From Dermatemys mawii (Eukaryota; Chordata; Testudines; Dermatemydidae): a stretch of 64,000 nt of DNA. Positions within the stretch are counted from its first letter, which is position 1. Every line of letters begins with the position of its first letter. Shown here in pieces: positions 13,101 to 22,062 of this stretch. The notes below the pieces were generated by a model that did not search any database, was not told where the DNA came from, and saw nothing but the letters and a program-made list of their open reading frames with translations. A program made the position numbers and the translations under genes. Where the stretch lies: the NCBI GenBank assembly GCA_007922305.1, contig ML677348.1:21430124-21494123 (forward strand), given 5' to 3'.

Positions 13101-16100
13101 TTTCCATATTCCTACACTACAAATAAAAGTAAAGACCATGATGAGCTGGTAAGTGTTACCACTTATTAAGTTTCATCTATATCTGCCACCTTCATCACCT
13201 TGCAGGAATGGACATTTAATGAGAAATGTGAATGACTGCCATCAGTAGGCTTTTGAGTCTGTTCAAGATTTGGGGAAATTGATTTTTTGATGGATAAGAG
13301 CATAAGGAAGCTGGTTGTTGGCACAACCACTATATGATTACAAGCAAGTATTCTAGTTTGGGAAGACACTGATAATATGAAAGTGTTTATTCTGGATGGC
13401 TAAGGTAGCCTGACATTCTGATATTTTCAAGGCATCACTAAGGGGGCAAAATAAAGTTAACTTGGGTACCTTAGTACTGCATTTCAATACATTCAAATAA
13501 GGTTTCTTGTAAGTTTTTCCCTATATCTGAACCTACTTAATCTGCAACTTTTTTTAACTCTATTGCTTCTGAATAGTGTGCACCCATAACACTGGTAATT
13601 GCCTGCAGCCTTTACTGCACCTGAAGTAAATCTTTTTCTATGGGAAATATGTTTAAATTGTCCTAATGATCCGATGGAGACAAGCCCTTTTTTATAGACC
13701 CTGAGGTCCTTGGGAGGACCAGCAGACCACAGTTAGTCCACTGAAACAGCATACTTCTTTGATTCTGCAGGTCATGAAGTTATCTGCTAGCCCGGAGTCC
13801 TGGGGCTAAGGTCCCCTAAGGCCTATATAAAAGAAGTCCAAGTCCTGTGAAGTTCTGGAGGTCCACATGATCAGGGCTCCTCTCTCCTGCAGAGCTTAGG
13901 AGTTGTGTAGGATCAGCTCCTGTCCTATTAATCAATAAGATAAACAGGGGAAGCTGGGGAGTAAAGAACACCGTTGGTTTTTTTCCTCCACTGGTTAGCC
14001 ACCAAGCCTTCAGGTTTATCTAGATTAGGAAAAGAGATCCAGGCTGGGTTGGAGTTAGCCAATATTTGCAGGCCAATTAGGCTACTTGGATTGCTGAAGA
14101 GCCTCACAAGATTTCCTGGGCTAAGGAGTAAGAACCAAAGCCCCACAGGGTAAATAATCCTTTCCCTGCTCTCTCTGGCCAATTTCCTGATGCTTTCCAT
14201 GCATGGGGGAGTGAGACAGGGGTTCTTTACTCCAACTGCTTTCTGTATGGGACCAGGGAAGGAGCAGGAAGTGGTTGACAGAATGGGGAAGGGCTTTTCA
14301 CTCCATGGGACCTGCTATGTGGAGACACAGGACATCATCAGGGTAGACATAGAATCACAGGGTTGGGAGGGACTGCAAGGGTCATCTAGTCTAACCTCCT
14401 TCAAAGATCCAGGATTTGTTGTGTCTAAACCAGTGTAGGCAACCTGTGGCCTGTGGGCCACACGCAACCCATTAAGGTAATCCGCAGCTACTGGGAGCTG
14501 TGGCCAGCTGTGCAAATGTAAATGTCTGGTGACCCACCAGTGGATTATCCTAATGGGCTGAGTGTGGACCTGCAGGCCGCAGGTTGCACACCACTGGTCT
14601 AAACCATCCAAGACAGATGGCTATCCAGCTAAGTTCCCTCTAAGCCGCATGGCACATGCGCCTTCCCCTCAGCCCTAGCTCTGCCAGAGCTGCCGTGGCA
14701 GGGGAGAGGCGCCCCGGCCCTTGTGCCACCAGAGCTGCTGCAGCTGGGGAGAGGCACCTCACCCCCAGCCAGAGCCCTGACCCCCGGCATCTCAAACCTC
14801 TTCCCTAGCCCCGAGCCCCCTACCACACTCTGAAACCCTTGGCTCCACTTCCGCCACGCATACCTCCTTATTGGAAATACTCTGCACTTGGATGTAAAAA
14901 ATTGGAGGGAACATTGCTATTCAGCCTCCTTTTGAAAACTTCTAGAGAAGGAACTTTCACAACCTCCCTGGGCAGTCTCATGACATTCTTTATGCCACAG
15001 CATCCCTGACATGGGGCCAAGCAGCAGCAACAAATGATGGGTATTTGGGATTGCTCCTCCATGTTGCCTCCAATCCGTTCTTTCCTCACACACATATAAG
15101 GTCTGTAAGGAAGATTTTAAAAATTAGCTGCTACTGTCTCTTTAATGGAAGTTTTTTTTTCTTTTTTTTAAATTAATGGGCTTTGTACAGTGATAGAATA
15201 GGAGTATAGACACTGTCATATTTGATCAGATCATATCTCTATCCAGTCCAGTATGCTGTTTCTAACAGTGACCAGTGCCAGCCTTCACAGAAAGGAGGAA
15301 AAAATCCTGGCCGACATGAAATAACTTGTCCCAGGGGAATGTTTCTTCCTAAGCCTCCTCAATTAGTGACCATCTTATGGCCTGAAAGTGGAGGGTTTAT
15401 ATCCCTTTTAATTTTTTTTATCCTAGCTAATGCATTTATGAAAGAAGATAAAGAAAATATAGATTTGTCAAGTCTTTCCCGGTGAAGCAGAGATGTGACA
15501 TCCTGTAAACTAATTACAGAATAGTTCGTTCTAGTCAGTTGTTCAACAGTAGTGTACAGTTCCATTATTAAATCCTTTTTGGTATGTTTCAGCACTAACT
15601 TTAACTTAAAATACTTAAAGGTTACTTAACCAGTATTAGAGAGGAAATGGAAAATACAGACAGCTACACAGAATAATGGATTTGGTGATAAGTTTGCTGT
15701 CCAGTTGCAGCATAGCTGCTATTTGTACCATGGACATAATCTAACCACGTTTAGCAACATCTTGTAAGCATTCTAAAGCCAACCACATATTCACATTACA
15801 AACTGCAGCCAGGTCTGAGGACAACCGTGTTGTAAACAAGTCCTCTCTCTTTATTGTACCCATAGTGGATGGTTACAATGCCCTAACAGTGTCAGCGTGA
15901 AACACTTTTACAAAATTATAAAAATTAATATTTTATTGATTTCAGCTATCTGTGGCAAATAAAGTAGTTGATGCTATTAGAAAAACAGCTCACAAAATGT
16001 ATGAGTCTGGCCCTGGTGCACAAACTATCTGTAAGTATCATTTTTAGTACAATAATCAGTACGACTAAATATCCTCTCTACCACAAGGCAGTGTGTAAGA

Positions 16101-16338
16101 CAGAGGTCAAGGTTGCAGGTTTAATAGTCTGTTTCCTTTTCTTTCTCCTACAGATTTAGCTCCTGGAGGTTCAGATGACTGGGCTTATGATCTTGGCATT
16201 AAGTATTCTTTTACCTTTGAACTTCGGGACAGAGGAACATATGGATTTTTGCTTCCTACAAATCTAATTAAACCCACTTGTATGGAAGCACTTAGTGGTA
16301 TCAAAACAATAGCTTTACATGTTATCAAAAATATTTAA
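4089..16338 (+). CDS. CPB2: CPB2 (carboxypeptidase B2 / TAFI), exons 5-11, 3' part of gene
   Basis: Seven GT-AG exons splice in phase to 294 codons plus stop, covering almost the whole M14 metallocarboxypeptidase domain. Human CPB2 is 423 aa, and the signal peptide and activation peptide (about 128 aa) lie left of the window. The enzyme is a plasma zinc exopeptidase, made mainly in liver, that removes C-terminal Lys/Arg from fibrin and so slows fibrinolysis. Zinc ligands are visible: His69 and Glu72 in HAREW and His196 in MHSYSQ (CPA numbering). Also visible are Arg127 (WRKSRS), Asn144-Arg145 (MNRNF), Tyr248 (TIYLAPGG), Asp255 for basic-residue specificity (GGSDDW) and catalytic Glu270 (FELRD). 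Motifs such as [21 protein letters not shown] and [12 protein letters not shown] match CPB2 better than pancreatic CPB1. The neighbour ZC3H13, in the same orientation, agrees with human synteny. The domain looks intact and functional. Confidence 0.95.
4191..5102 (+). other. CPB2: CPB2 intron 5
   Basis: 912 bp between exons 5 and 6. Contains no convincing repeat or gene. The short open frames here have no recognisable homology. Confidence 0.7.
5103..5210 (+). CDS. CPB2: CPB2 exon 6 (zinc ligands His69/Glu72)
   Basis: 108 nt, phase 0/0, 36 codons. After a variable loop ([10 protein letters not shown]) it reads [19 protein letters not shown], which carries the HxxE zinc-binding pair and Arg71. 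The acceptor is ttttttcattag and the donor gtgagt. Confidence 0.94.
5211..7137 (+). other. CPB2: CPB2 intron 6
   Basis: 1927 bp. It contains a short DNA-transposon-like element at about 5485-5758. The rest is AT-rich intron without recognisable features. Confidence 0.7.
5485..5758. mobile_element. MITE-like DNA transposon with cctatgtcta / agacatacc ends
   Basis: Inverted termini cctatgtctacac...gcagacatacc bound a 274-bp non-coding sequence. The same terminal motif recurs at 57701 and 59558, which indicates a dispersed family. The superfamily cannot be fixed from the sequence. Confidence 0.55.
7138..7248 (+). CDS. CPB2: CPB2 exon 7
   Basis: 111 nt, phase 0/0, 37 codons. It starts [10 protein letters not shown] and contains the conserved core strand [16 protein letters not shown]. 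The acceptor is tattctatag and the donor gtacgt. Confidence 0.93.
8530..9848 (+). mobile_element. CR1 LINE, 3' half with reverse-transcriptase remnant
   Basis: Sense-strand remnants of CR1 ORF2 read [16 protein letters not shown], then [20 protein letters not shown], then FVDNIKLG. The last replaces the catalytic FADD box, so Asp-Asp is lost. Further on come a YLKS-type C-terminus and the CR1 3' tail with the octamer-like ttctatgattctatg at 9830. Frameshifts and stop codons run throughout. It is inactive and 5'-truncated. Confidence 0.85.
9907..9955. repeat. Perfect 20-bp inverted repeat (hairpin)
   Basis: The left arm 9907-9926 (ttacatttctagatgtcgag) is the exact reverse complement of the right arm 9936-9955, with a 9-nt loop (gtttctagt). 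It lies 88 bp upstream of CPB2 exon 8. No transposon termini are visible around it. Confidence 0.9.
10044..10134 (+). CDS. CPB2: CPB2 exon 8 (Arg127, Asn144, Arg145)
   Basis: 91 nt, phase 0 in and 1 out. It encodes NRLWRKSRS...[15 protein letters not shown]. Arg127 of the oxyanion site and Asn144/Arg145, which anchor the substrate carboxylate, are present. A perfect 20-bp hairpin lies about 90 bp upstream of its acceptor. Confidence 0.93.
10265..10480 (+). repeat. MIR-type SINE (old)
   Basis: Core similarity to MIR: acttcctgtgtggttatcag, then gcaagacacttaagctc, then tttcccatcagtaaaatgtg and a tail containing gttgtgagggtaaa. Diverged, as expected for an ancient amniote SINE. Confidence 0.75.
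10696..10860 (+). mobile_element. Truncated hAT-type element
   Basis: Begins cagtggtaggcagcctgcag and includes gtgggccacacatgaccc, related to the 166-bp element at 14431. The right terminus was not found. Confidence 0.5.
11273..11565. mobile_element. hAT-type MITE with 8-bp target duplication
   Basis: The termini cagggttcctcaaac and gtttgagaactgctg are imperfect inverted repeats. Perfect 8-bp direct repeats CTTTAAGG flank it (11265-11272 and 11566-11573), the hAT-class duplication length. The body is GC-rich, partly self-complementary and non-coding. Confidence 0.88.
11640..11900 (+). mobile_element. Possible Penelope-like (GIY-YIG) retroelement remnant
   Basis: Encodes ...[20 protein letters not shown] followed by [14 protein letters not shown]. 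This resembles the YLIQCTKC...YVGET(G) segment at the start of GIY-YIG endonuclease domains of Penelope-like elements. It is short, diverged and frame-broken. The family assignment is from memory of the motif only. Confidence 0.4.
12415..12745 (-). mobile_element. CR1 fragment, reverse strand
   Basis: The + strand reads gttccaatggttattcaccc...ggtaatcaagtcacctctc...gtggcccttttctgtatcct, which is the antisense of the CR1 ORF2 C-terminus and parallels 350-620. Degenerate. Confidence 0.75.
12946..13148 (+). CDS. CPB2: CPB2 exon 9 (zinc ligand His196)
   Basis: 203 nt, phase 1 in and 0 out. It encodes [15 protein letters not shown], then [14 protein letters not shown] and [16 protein letters not shown], ending SKDHDEL. 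His in MHSYSQ is the third zinc ligand. The acceptor is ttttactacag and the donor gtaagt. Confidence 0.94.
14431..14596. mobile_element. 166-bp palindromic hAT MITE with perfect TSD
   Basis: Inverted termini cagtgtaggcaacctgtggc and gcaggttgcacaccactg. The 8-bp direct repeats GTCTAAAC flank it exactly (14423-14430 and 14597-14604). The whole element is nearly self-complementary. Confidence 0.88.
14630..14915. mobile_element. DNA transposon nested in CR1
   Basis: Termini agttccctctaagc and ttggagggaacatt are inverted. The flanks ctatccag and ctattcag form an 8-bp duplication with one mismatch. The body is GC-rich (gccccggcccttgtgcc) and non-coding. Confidence 0.7.
15215..15590 (-). mobile_element. 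CR1 fragment, reverse strand
   Basis: Recognisable antisense CR1 3' UTR phrases: atccagtccagtatgctgtt, acagtgaccagtgccag, gtttcttcctaagcctcc and gggtttatatcccttttaat. Confidence 0.65.
15946..16030 (+). CDS. CPB2: CPB2 exon 10
   Basis: 85 nt, phase 0 in and 1 out, encoding [20 protein letters not shown] then SGPGAQTI. The last base starts the Tyr248 codon, which the intron splits. In human TAFI this stretch holds the Arg302 cleavage site linked to inactivation. No Arg occupies that position here, and one residue is missing by my alignment from memory. Confidence 0.92.
16154..16338 (+). CDS. CPB2: CPB2 exon 11 (Tyr248, Asp255, Glu270, stop)
   Basis: 185 nt, phase 1 in. The split codon gives Tyr248, followed by [19 protein letters not shown]. 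Asp255 lies in GGSDDW and Glu270 in FELRD. The protein ends LHVIKNI and TAA. The preceding intron is only 123 bp. Confidence 0.95.
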
Positions 16339-16440
16339 CGTGCTATATTTTAATTTGGCATTTCATTGCTTTAACTGGTCATTTAGATGACCTGATGGGC
16401 AGTGTCATTCATTCAAGTGTGCTTTTTTTTAGTTCACTCA

Positions 16441-16446
16441 AATAAA
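16441..16446 (+). terminator. CPB2: CPB2 poly(A) signal
   Basis: Canonical AATAAA 103 nt after the CPB2 stop codon, followed by a T-rich stretch (tattataattgttatttg), so the transcript probably ends near 16460-16475. The 3' UTR would be about 125-135 nt. Confidence 0.8.
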
Positions 16447-16474
16447 AGGAATTACTTATTGCTTTATTATAATT

Positions 16475-17700
16475 GTTATTTGTTTAGGGGCAACAGGTTG
16501 GTGTTTCAATTACTGCCTTTCGCTATAACATATTTAGTTGCTTCACAATTTGGTTTAAAATGTAGCCATATGTAGAATGAGAAGGGTAGTGACAGATAAA
16601 CTACAAGTGCGCAAATGCAACCTCCCAAGCCCAATAATATTCAAACAGATACATGGTGTCCATTTTAGTACCTCTTTAGTGTTTGCTTTCAGAGAACTTT
16701 TGAGTAATCCATTTCGCTCACACCAACAATGGTGAAAAGCAACTTTTAAAACAAATTGTAACATTTGTACCTGAAATGCTTGTGTAACCCACTGATGAAC
16801 ATTCTACAGGTTATTCCCTGTACCAGATCCACAGAGGATATGAATTACAACCCCAGCTAGAGAGCCAGGGTTCTGGAACCATGATGTAGCCACTTATATT
16901 TTCAGCGCCAGAAGTCCCCGGTTTAATGCCTCATATTTCGACCAAGATGGTGGCAGTCACCTTTGAGGTGCCTCGCCATGGAAGCGGGAACAACACCATA
17001 AGACTGAGCTAACCGCTGACTATTATGGAACACAGCTCAAATGTCCAATATTCCCAATCAGTCCAGCATCTGAACAGACCGAAGAGATATGCCTATGGAA
17101 AGTCCAGTCGAAAAGGGGAACTGGCAGCGTCCAGTCAGACGTACCGATCAGCCACCAAAAGTCTGGTTACCGCGGGGTGGGGGAGGTAGCATGTGATTAA
17201 CCTTCGCCAGTCCCTGCTTAGTCAGGGCCTCCTCCTACCTACAGGCAGGCACCTTGTCAGGCTGCAGCAGCTCCCATCCCAGCCTCGAAGCAAAGGACAG
17301 CCGGCTGGTGGGGGAGGAAAGTGGAGATGATGCTCCAGTGAGCGATGGGGAGAAGGGGGCCAAAGGAGTGAGTGACGAGGGTGAGGCTTTGGGGAGAAGA
17401 GGCAGAGGAGGGGCAAAGCCTAGGGGAACAGGGGGCAAATGGGCAGAACCTCTAGGGAAAAAGTGGTGCAGGGGTGCAGCCTTGGGGGGGAAGAGGCGGG
17501 TCAGCAGTGAGGCCTTGAGAAGTCCCTTTACCAGCAATTAGAAAGGTGACAACCCACTTCTCTTCCCCCACGCCCCGATCAGGCCCCTCCCCCATTTCAG
17601 GCCCCTCCCCTTCTCTTCCCCTGAACAGACCCCGCCCCCATTTCAGGCCCCTCCCCCTTCTTTTTCCCTGACTAGGCCCCACCCTCCCCCATTTCAGACC
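16475..17700. other. CPB2-ZC3H13 intergenic spacer
   Basis: About 1.25 kb between the CPB2 poly(A) site and the ZC3H13 promoter. The left half is unique sequence with a ccaagatggtggcag YY1-like word near 16940. From 17220 it becomes GC-rich and ends in a degenerate tandem array of GC/CT boxes. The long open frames in this part are low-complexity products of base composition. Confidence 0.7.
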
Positions 17701-17703
17701 CGA
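17577..17703. repeat. Degenerate ~50-bp tandem repeat, GC-box rich
   Basis: Three diverged units share ctcccccatttcaggccc or ccgcccccatttcaggcccc, each followed by a CT-rich block (ttctcttcccctga, ttctttttccctga). They contain Sp1/KLF-type CCCGCCCC and CCCCTCCCC boxes directly upstream of the ZC3H13 start region, so a promoter role is plausible. Confidence 0.65.
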
Positions 17704-17744
17704 CGTTTCATCCCCCGCCCCGCCCCCCAGGGTAATCGTTGTTG

Positions 17745-18068
17745 TGCGCGGCCGGAAGTTGCGCCGTTACGCACGATCATGGCGGCAAGGCGGTTTCCGG
17801 CGAGCCGAGGCTCCTCCTCCCGACGGCGGCGGCGGCAGCGGCGGCGGCGCTGGGGCCGGCCGGTTGGTTGCGCTGCTTTCCCGGCAGTCCCTGGGCTCGG
17901 GCAGCGCCGTTCGGTGGCCGGAGCGGGCCGCGCTCCTCGTCTTCCTCCCCGTGTGGCTCCGCGCTCAGGCCCGGGAGGACGGACTCCCCCCTCGCCCCCT
18001 CCCACCCTCTCCGCCCCGCGCGGCGGCGGAGGAGGCGGCGGGGACCGGCCAGGCAGCGGAAGGAGCAG
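17745..18068 (+). other. ZC3H13: ZC3H13 exon 1 (5' UTR, start approximate)
   Basis: The exon ends at a strong donor (gagcag|gtgagtg). The start is inferred from the ETS/YY1 cluster. It is non-coding for ZC3H13, whose ATG lies in exon 2. An ATG at 17779 opens a frame that stays open to the donor. If transcription starts upstream of it, this would be an upstream ORF overlapping the main start codon out of frame. Confidence 0.65.
17751..17786 (+). promoter_or_regulatory. ZC3H13: Core promoter motifs: ETS site and YY1-like ATGGCGGC
   Basis: CCGGAAGT (17752-17759) is a consensus ETS/GABP site. Twenty bp further, atcATGGCGGC (17776-17786) resembles the YY1 element often found just downstream of TATA-less start sites. 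The pairing suggests initiation around 17745-17780. The exact start site cannot be read from sequence. Confidence 0.6.
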
Positions 18069-18892
18069 GTGAGTGTGGCGCCCAGGCGGGGAAACCGGGC
18101 CTGGGCGGCTGGGGGCGGGGCGGATCGGGGCTCCTCCGGGGAACAGGCCGGCGGGGCCCCGCATCCCCGGGCGGGGGGGGGAGGGGAGCTCGGTGCTGGC
18201 AAAGCCTCCCCACCCGCGCGGCCATCCTGCGCCCCGCGGGCCGGGCAGGGCTGCTGCACAGACCGGGGGTCACGGTGGAGCGGTCGGAGGAAGGGCCGGG
18301 CTGGTGGGGAGAAGAAGTGACTTGGGAGGGCAGCGGGGCCGAAGGGCGATGGCAGGGGACTCCCGGGTAGTCGGAGGGGAGCTGGTGATGGGGCGTGGGC
18401 TGCACCAGGCGATGGGGGGCGGAAATCGTCACGTAGGGGCAGGCGGGAGCGGATCAGCGCCCAGGCTGTGGGGGCGTCTCTGCCCTGGCGCTGTGATGGG
18501 TATGTGGGGGGAGGGGATGGGACAGATTGTGTAGGGGGTGATCTGTGAGAAGCCGGGGGTGAGCTGTGGGTCAGACAAGGCCACCGATCAGCCAGCGAGT
18601 CTGCGGCACTTGAACTGCCAGCTAGACCTGACACGATACCATCTTCTGCGGTCGATGCTTTACAGAGGAGAACCCAGTTGTGGGCTTCTCATTGTCTCCC
18701 AGACACGTGATCTCTGTCCTTTGTGGGCTTCAGGGTATTGGAGTCCCCCTTCATCTCTGCTGAGAGTAGTGAAATGAATTTTTAGCTGAATTGGGGCCTT
18801 GTCAGCCCTGGTGGTATCAGTCCTGACCTTTGGTGCCTTTTGCCTTTAAAGTTTTCTGTCACTAATGCCCATCCTGAACTTGTCGTTTAGGC

Positions 18893-19270
18893 CAGTGGTT
18901 TTCAAACTTTTTTTCTTGTGACCCAGTTGAACAAAATTGTTGATGCCCATGTGACCCAACATAATTATGTCTTTTCACTAGAGTTTTCACAAAATCATAA
19001 TATTGCAATACCTTCCAGCTTAACCCACTTTACATAACTAACACGTTAGCCTTAGTAAGGAGTGTGGGAGGCCAGGGATGAGAGGTTCAGGATGCAGGAG
19101 GGGGCACTATCAGGGGGATGTGGGCTCTGAGGTGGGGTTAGGGATGAGAAGTTTGAGGTGCAGGCAGTCTGCCCCAGGCTGGGGCCAAAGGATTCCCCCG
19201 AGCCTTCTCCTTGCCAGAAGTAGCCAGTTCTGGGCAAGGGGCCTCTCACTCACTGCTGGCAGGCGGCACA
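18893..19270. mobile_element. hAT-type element, left end clear, right end uncertain
   Basis: Starts gccagtggttttcaaacttt with cttgtgacccagttgaac, a common hAT terminus form in this window. It continues into GC-rich sequence without a convincing right terminus. Confidence 0.45.
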
Positions 19271-19801
19271 CAGCTCCAGGAGAAGGGGCTCATTTCTCCT
19301 CCTGCCTGCAGGCAATACGGAGCTCCAGGGGAAGGGTCCCTCTCTCCCCACTGGCAGCAGTGAGCTCTAGGGCCGGGGGGAGAGGCCCACAGCAGCCCTG
19401 CAAGCCTCAGCTTGCCCTGCTCTCCAGTTCCCGCCCAATCCCTACCTCTCTCCTTTCCAGGTCCCTGCTGCAGTGCGGGCAGGGATCCAAAAACACTTGT
19501 GTATGCTGATGGCCCATATTCTCAAAGGCATTTAGGTGCTTGATTCCCATTGAAATCAACAGGAGTCGAGTGCTTGCATATCTTTGAGGATATGAGCCTG
19601 TGTGACTAGTATTATAGATTCTTCCTTTTGTCCCCAACATCACACCTGGGAATTTCTACTGAATCCTCGCTAGACCTAGACAATTGCTTTTTTTTAGATT
19701 GGACTACTTCAAGACCTTTTGCAGTCTAGATTCTGCTGTACAGTAGATTGTGTGCTACTGAATGGACCCTAATGGGAACTGGCTGATTGCATTTAAAGAC
19801 A

Positions 19802-20034
19802 CAGGGCTTGTATTCAGTATGGGGCTAAGTTATGCTAGTAGCTGGAGTTAATGTAGCTTAGGTCAATTTACCACAGTGTCTTCACTGCTCTGTCTCGAGT
19901 GGAGACTCTCTCTGGTCGATTTACCTTAATCTTCTTGGGGAGCTGGAATAACTGGGTTGACTGTCGATTTAGTGGATTTTCACTAGATAGATCCCAGCAG
20001 CATCAATCTCTCCGTAGCGAAGACCAGGCCTTAG
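19802..20034. mobile_element. Short DNA-transposon-like repeat
   Basis: Contains cttaggtcaatttaccacag, ctggtcgatttacc and ggttgactgtcgatttagtg and ends gcgaagaccaggcctta. The style resembles the elements at 57701 and 59558. The boundaries are estimates. Confidence 0.4.
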
Positions 20035-20646
20035 TCTGATAAAAGTTGTTTTGGGAAGTGGCTCCCTACCTTTTCAGACAAAATGTGAAATACCATGCAT
20101 ACAAGACAGCATCCATACTTATTTTTGTTACCTTTCTCTGTAATCTAGGGACTGAATTGTTGCATTTTACCAGTAGCAGGCTAACCCCAGTTCACAAATG
20201 TAAACACATTGCTATCAGTTACTTACCATTACTGGTCTGTACATTTAAGATGATAAAGATGCTTTGCGTTAAATAAGAGGTGTAGTTAACTAAAATAAGA
20301 AGACATGTTCATAGCAGAGGGTTGTAAAAACCGAACACTGAGTAATTTGCCTAATGCCAGACACAAATTTTCATGTGTAACTTCAAGACTGGTAATTTGG
20401 TTTTACTTCTATATAGACTTCACAGTTTTGTATGCTATGCATCTGAAAATTGTCCACCTCTGTATGAACATACATTTAACCTTTTTTTGGCACTCTGTGT
20501 GGAGAAATGTCATTATTTATATCTTAATGACATTAGTTTGCTATATCCCAAATACCGTAGCATAATCAGTGTACAGTTGATTTTTTAAAAAATATTTTCA
20601 ATTTTAAAAAAGACTTATGTTTTCTAATGGGACATTATTAATAATG

Positions 20647-20926
20647 TAGTGGTTCTCAAACTGTGGGTTGGGACCCCAAAGTGGGTTGCAACCCCATTTT
20701 CATGGGATTGTCAAAGCTGGCTTAGACTTGCTGGGCCTGAGGGCCCAAGCCTGAGCCTGATGCTGAAGCCCTTGCACTTTGGCTTTGCAATGGGGTTTTG
20801 GCTTTGGGCCCTCTTCACCCTGGTGGTGAAGCTGGGATGGGCTCAGGGTTTGGTCTCCCCCCCCGGGGTCCTGTAGTAATTTTTATCAGAAGGGGGTTGC
20901 GGTGCAATGAAGTTTGAGAACCCCTG
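20647..20926. mobile_element. hAT-type MITE
   Basis: The left end tagtggttctcaaactgtgg pairs with the right end aagtttgagaacccctg. The body has gctgggcctgagggccc and is non-coding. No clear 8-bp duplication was found. Confidence 0.7.
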
Positions 20927-22062
20927 ATTTATAACATTTTAAAGATTAACACTATTTAACATGGCAGAGGATGATAACTTGGATAGTCAGGCAATACATA
21001 TAAATTGCCTTGCCTGTTAGTGTGAACTTATTTATTCTATTAGTTTTTGCATTTCCCTTAGACAATGAAAATAATCTACTCAGTATCACTTTTGTTTATA
21101 ATCACTTTCCTTTTACTCTCAATTGCTAGCATTTTTACTGAAGCAGGATGCTATTATTGCAAGGGAAAATGTTTGGTTTTTCTGCTTTTTAAAACAAAAA
21201 ATCAGTGATGAATCAACAACATTTTGTGTGAACATTTTTGTTAACTTTAGATTTTGTGAAATCGTATTTTTACAAAATCTAAATGTTGGACTACATTTGA
21301 ACTAATATTTAAATGTATGCTATATTGTATCATAGTATAGCAGCTGTTGTTACTTAAGTAAACCCAATGAACGTAATTTCCTTTAAATGTGTAATTAAAA
21401 CAATGATTTAAAAAAATAAAAGATTAATCATTGAAACTGGATTTTTAGTTAAATACCAACTTATTAAAAAACTATTTAAAATATGAAATTGACTGTTAAG
21501 ACCTACATTTATTATAACATTAAATAATTTAAAATAAAGTAAATATTAAGTAGTACACATTTGCTACAGAAGTCTTAATGAAAGTTAAACCACTGAACTG
21601 GTGGAAATCACTAAGCACCAAGAACCAGAGTTTGTTGTAGACCAGCTTTTAACAGTAGTAGTCTGTTCTGTAGGTGTAGAGAGAATGTTTTCTTCGTTTT
21701 AGTTTATTCAGCTAGTCAGTTCAGTGAGTATCTTGAACAACATGGTGACCAAAAACAATCATTTGAATTCATTAGCTACAGATAATACTTGCATTGTTTA
21801 ATAAATCAGTTCTAAATGCAAAATATGTTTTGGTAAACTTTTTTACATACTCATACCTATAAGGTAATTTATTAAACTAATAAAAAAATTTAAATGCTCT
21901 TCATGCATTTAATTGAATTTATTTCCAACCAAATTAGTTTGACACAATTCACAAGGAAAAAAATTAATCATCTAGTAAACAAGAAATGCATTAGTCAGCA
22001 TTTTCCAGCATCATAAAACAGTAAAAAATAAGATTCCAAATAAACACAAGTTAAACTATATA

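Larger units (their letters stand above)
14345..15110 (-). mobile_element. CR1 3' end, reverse strand, split by two insertions
   Basis: Starts agaatcacagggttgggagg with catctagtctaacctcc, the reverse complement of a CR1 3' terminus. It resumes after each insertion (14605-14630 and from 14916, cagcctccttttgaaaac). Two DNA transposons interrupt it. Confidence 0.75.
13149..15945 (+). other. CPB2: CPB2 intron 9
   Basis: 2797 bp. 13149-14340 has no recognised element. 14345-15110 is a reverse CR1 piece carrying two nested DNA transposons, and 15215-15590 is another reverse CR1 piece. The rest is unique AT-rich sequence. Confidence 0.7.
17560..18490. promoter_or_regulatory. ZC3H13: CpG island over ZC3H13 promoter and exon 1
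   Basis: A dense run of CG dinucleotides in an otherwise AT-rich, CpG-poor window. No TATA box is visible. It covers the likely start site, non-coding exon 1 and the first 400 bp of intron 1, as is usual for a housekeeping gene. Confidence 0.9.

Noticed and set aside
4089..16338. Alternative assignment as pancreatic carboxypeptidase B (CPB1)
   Set aside because: The C-terminal exon alone resembles both, but exons 5, 6 and 9 follow CPB2-specific sequence and the neighbour is ZC3H13, as at the human CPB2 locus.
17694..18634. Long open frames on both strands in the CpG island (up to 285 codons on the minus strand)
   Set aside because: GC-rich sequence lacks stop codons by chance. The predicted proteins are Pro/Arg/Ala-rich without domains, and the + frames run through the ZC3H13 exon 1 donor.
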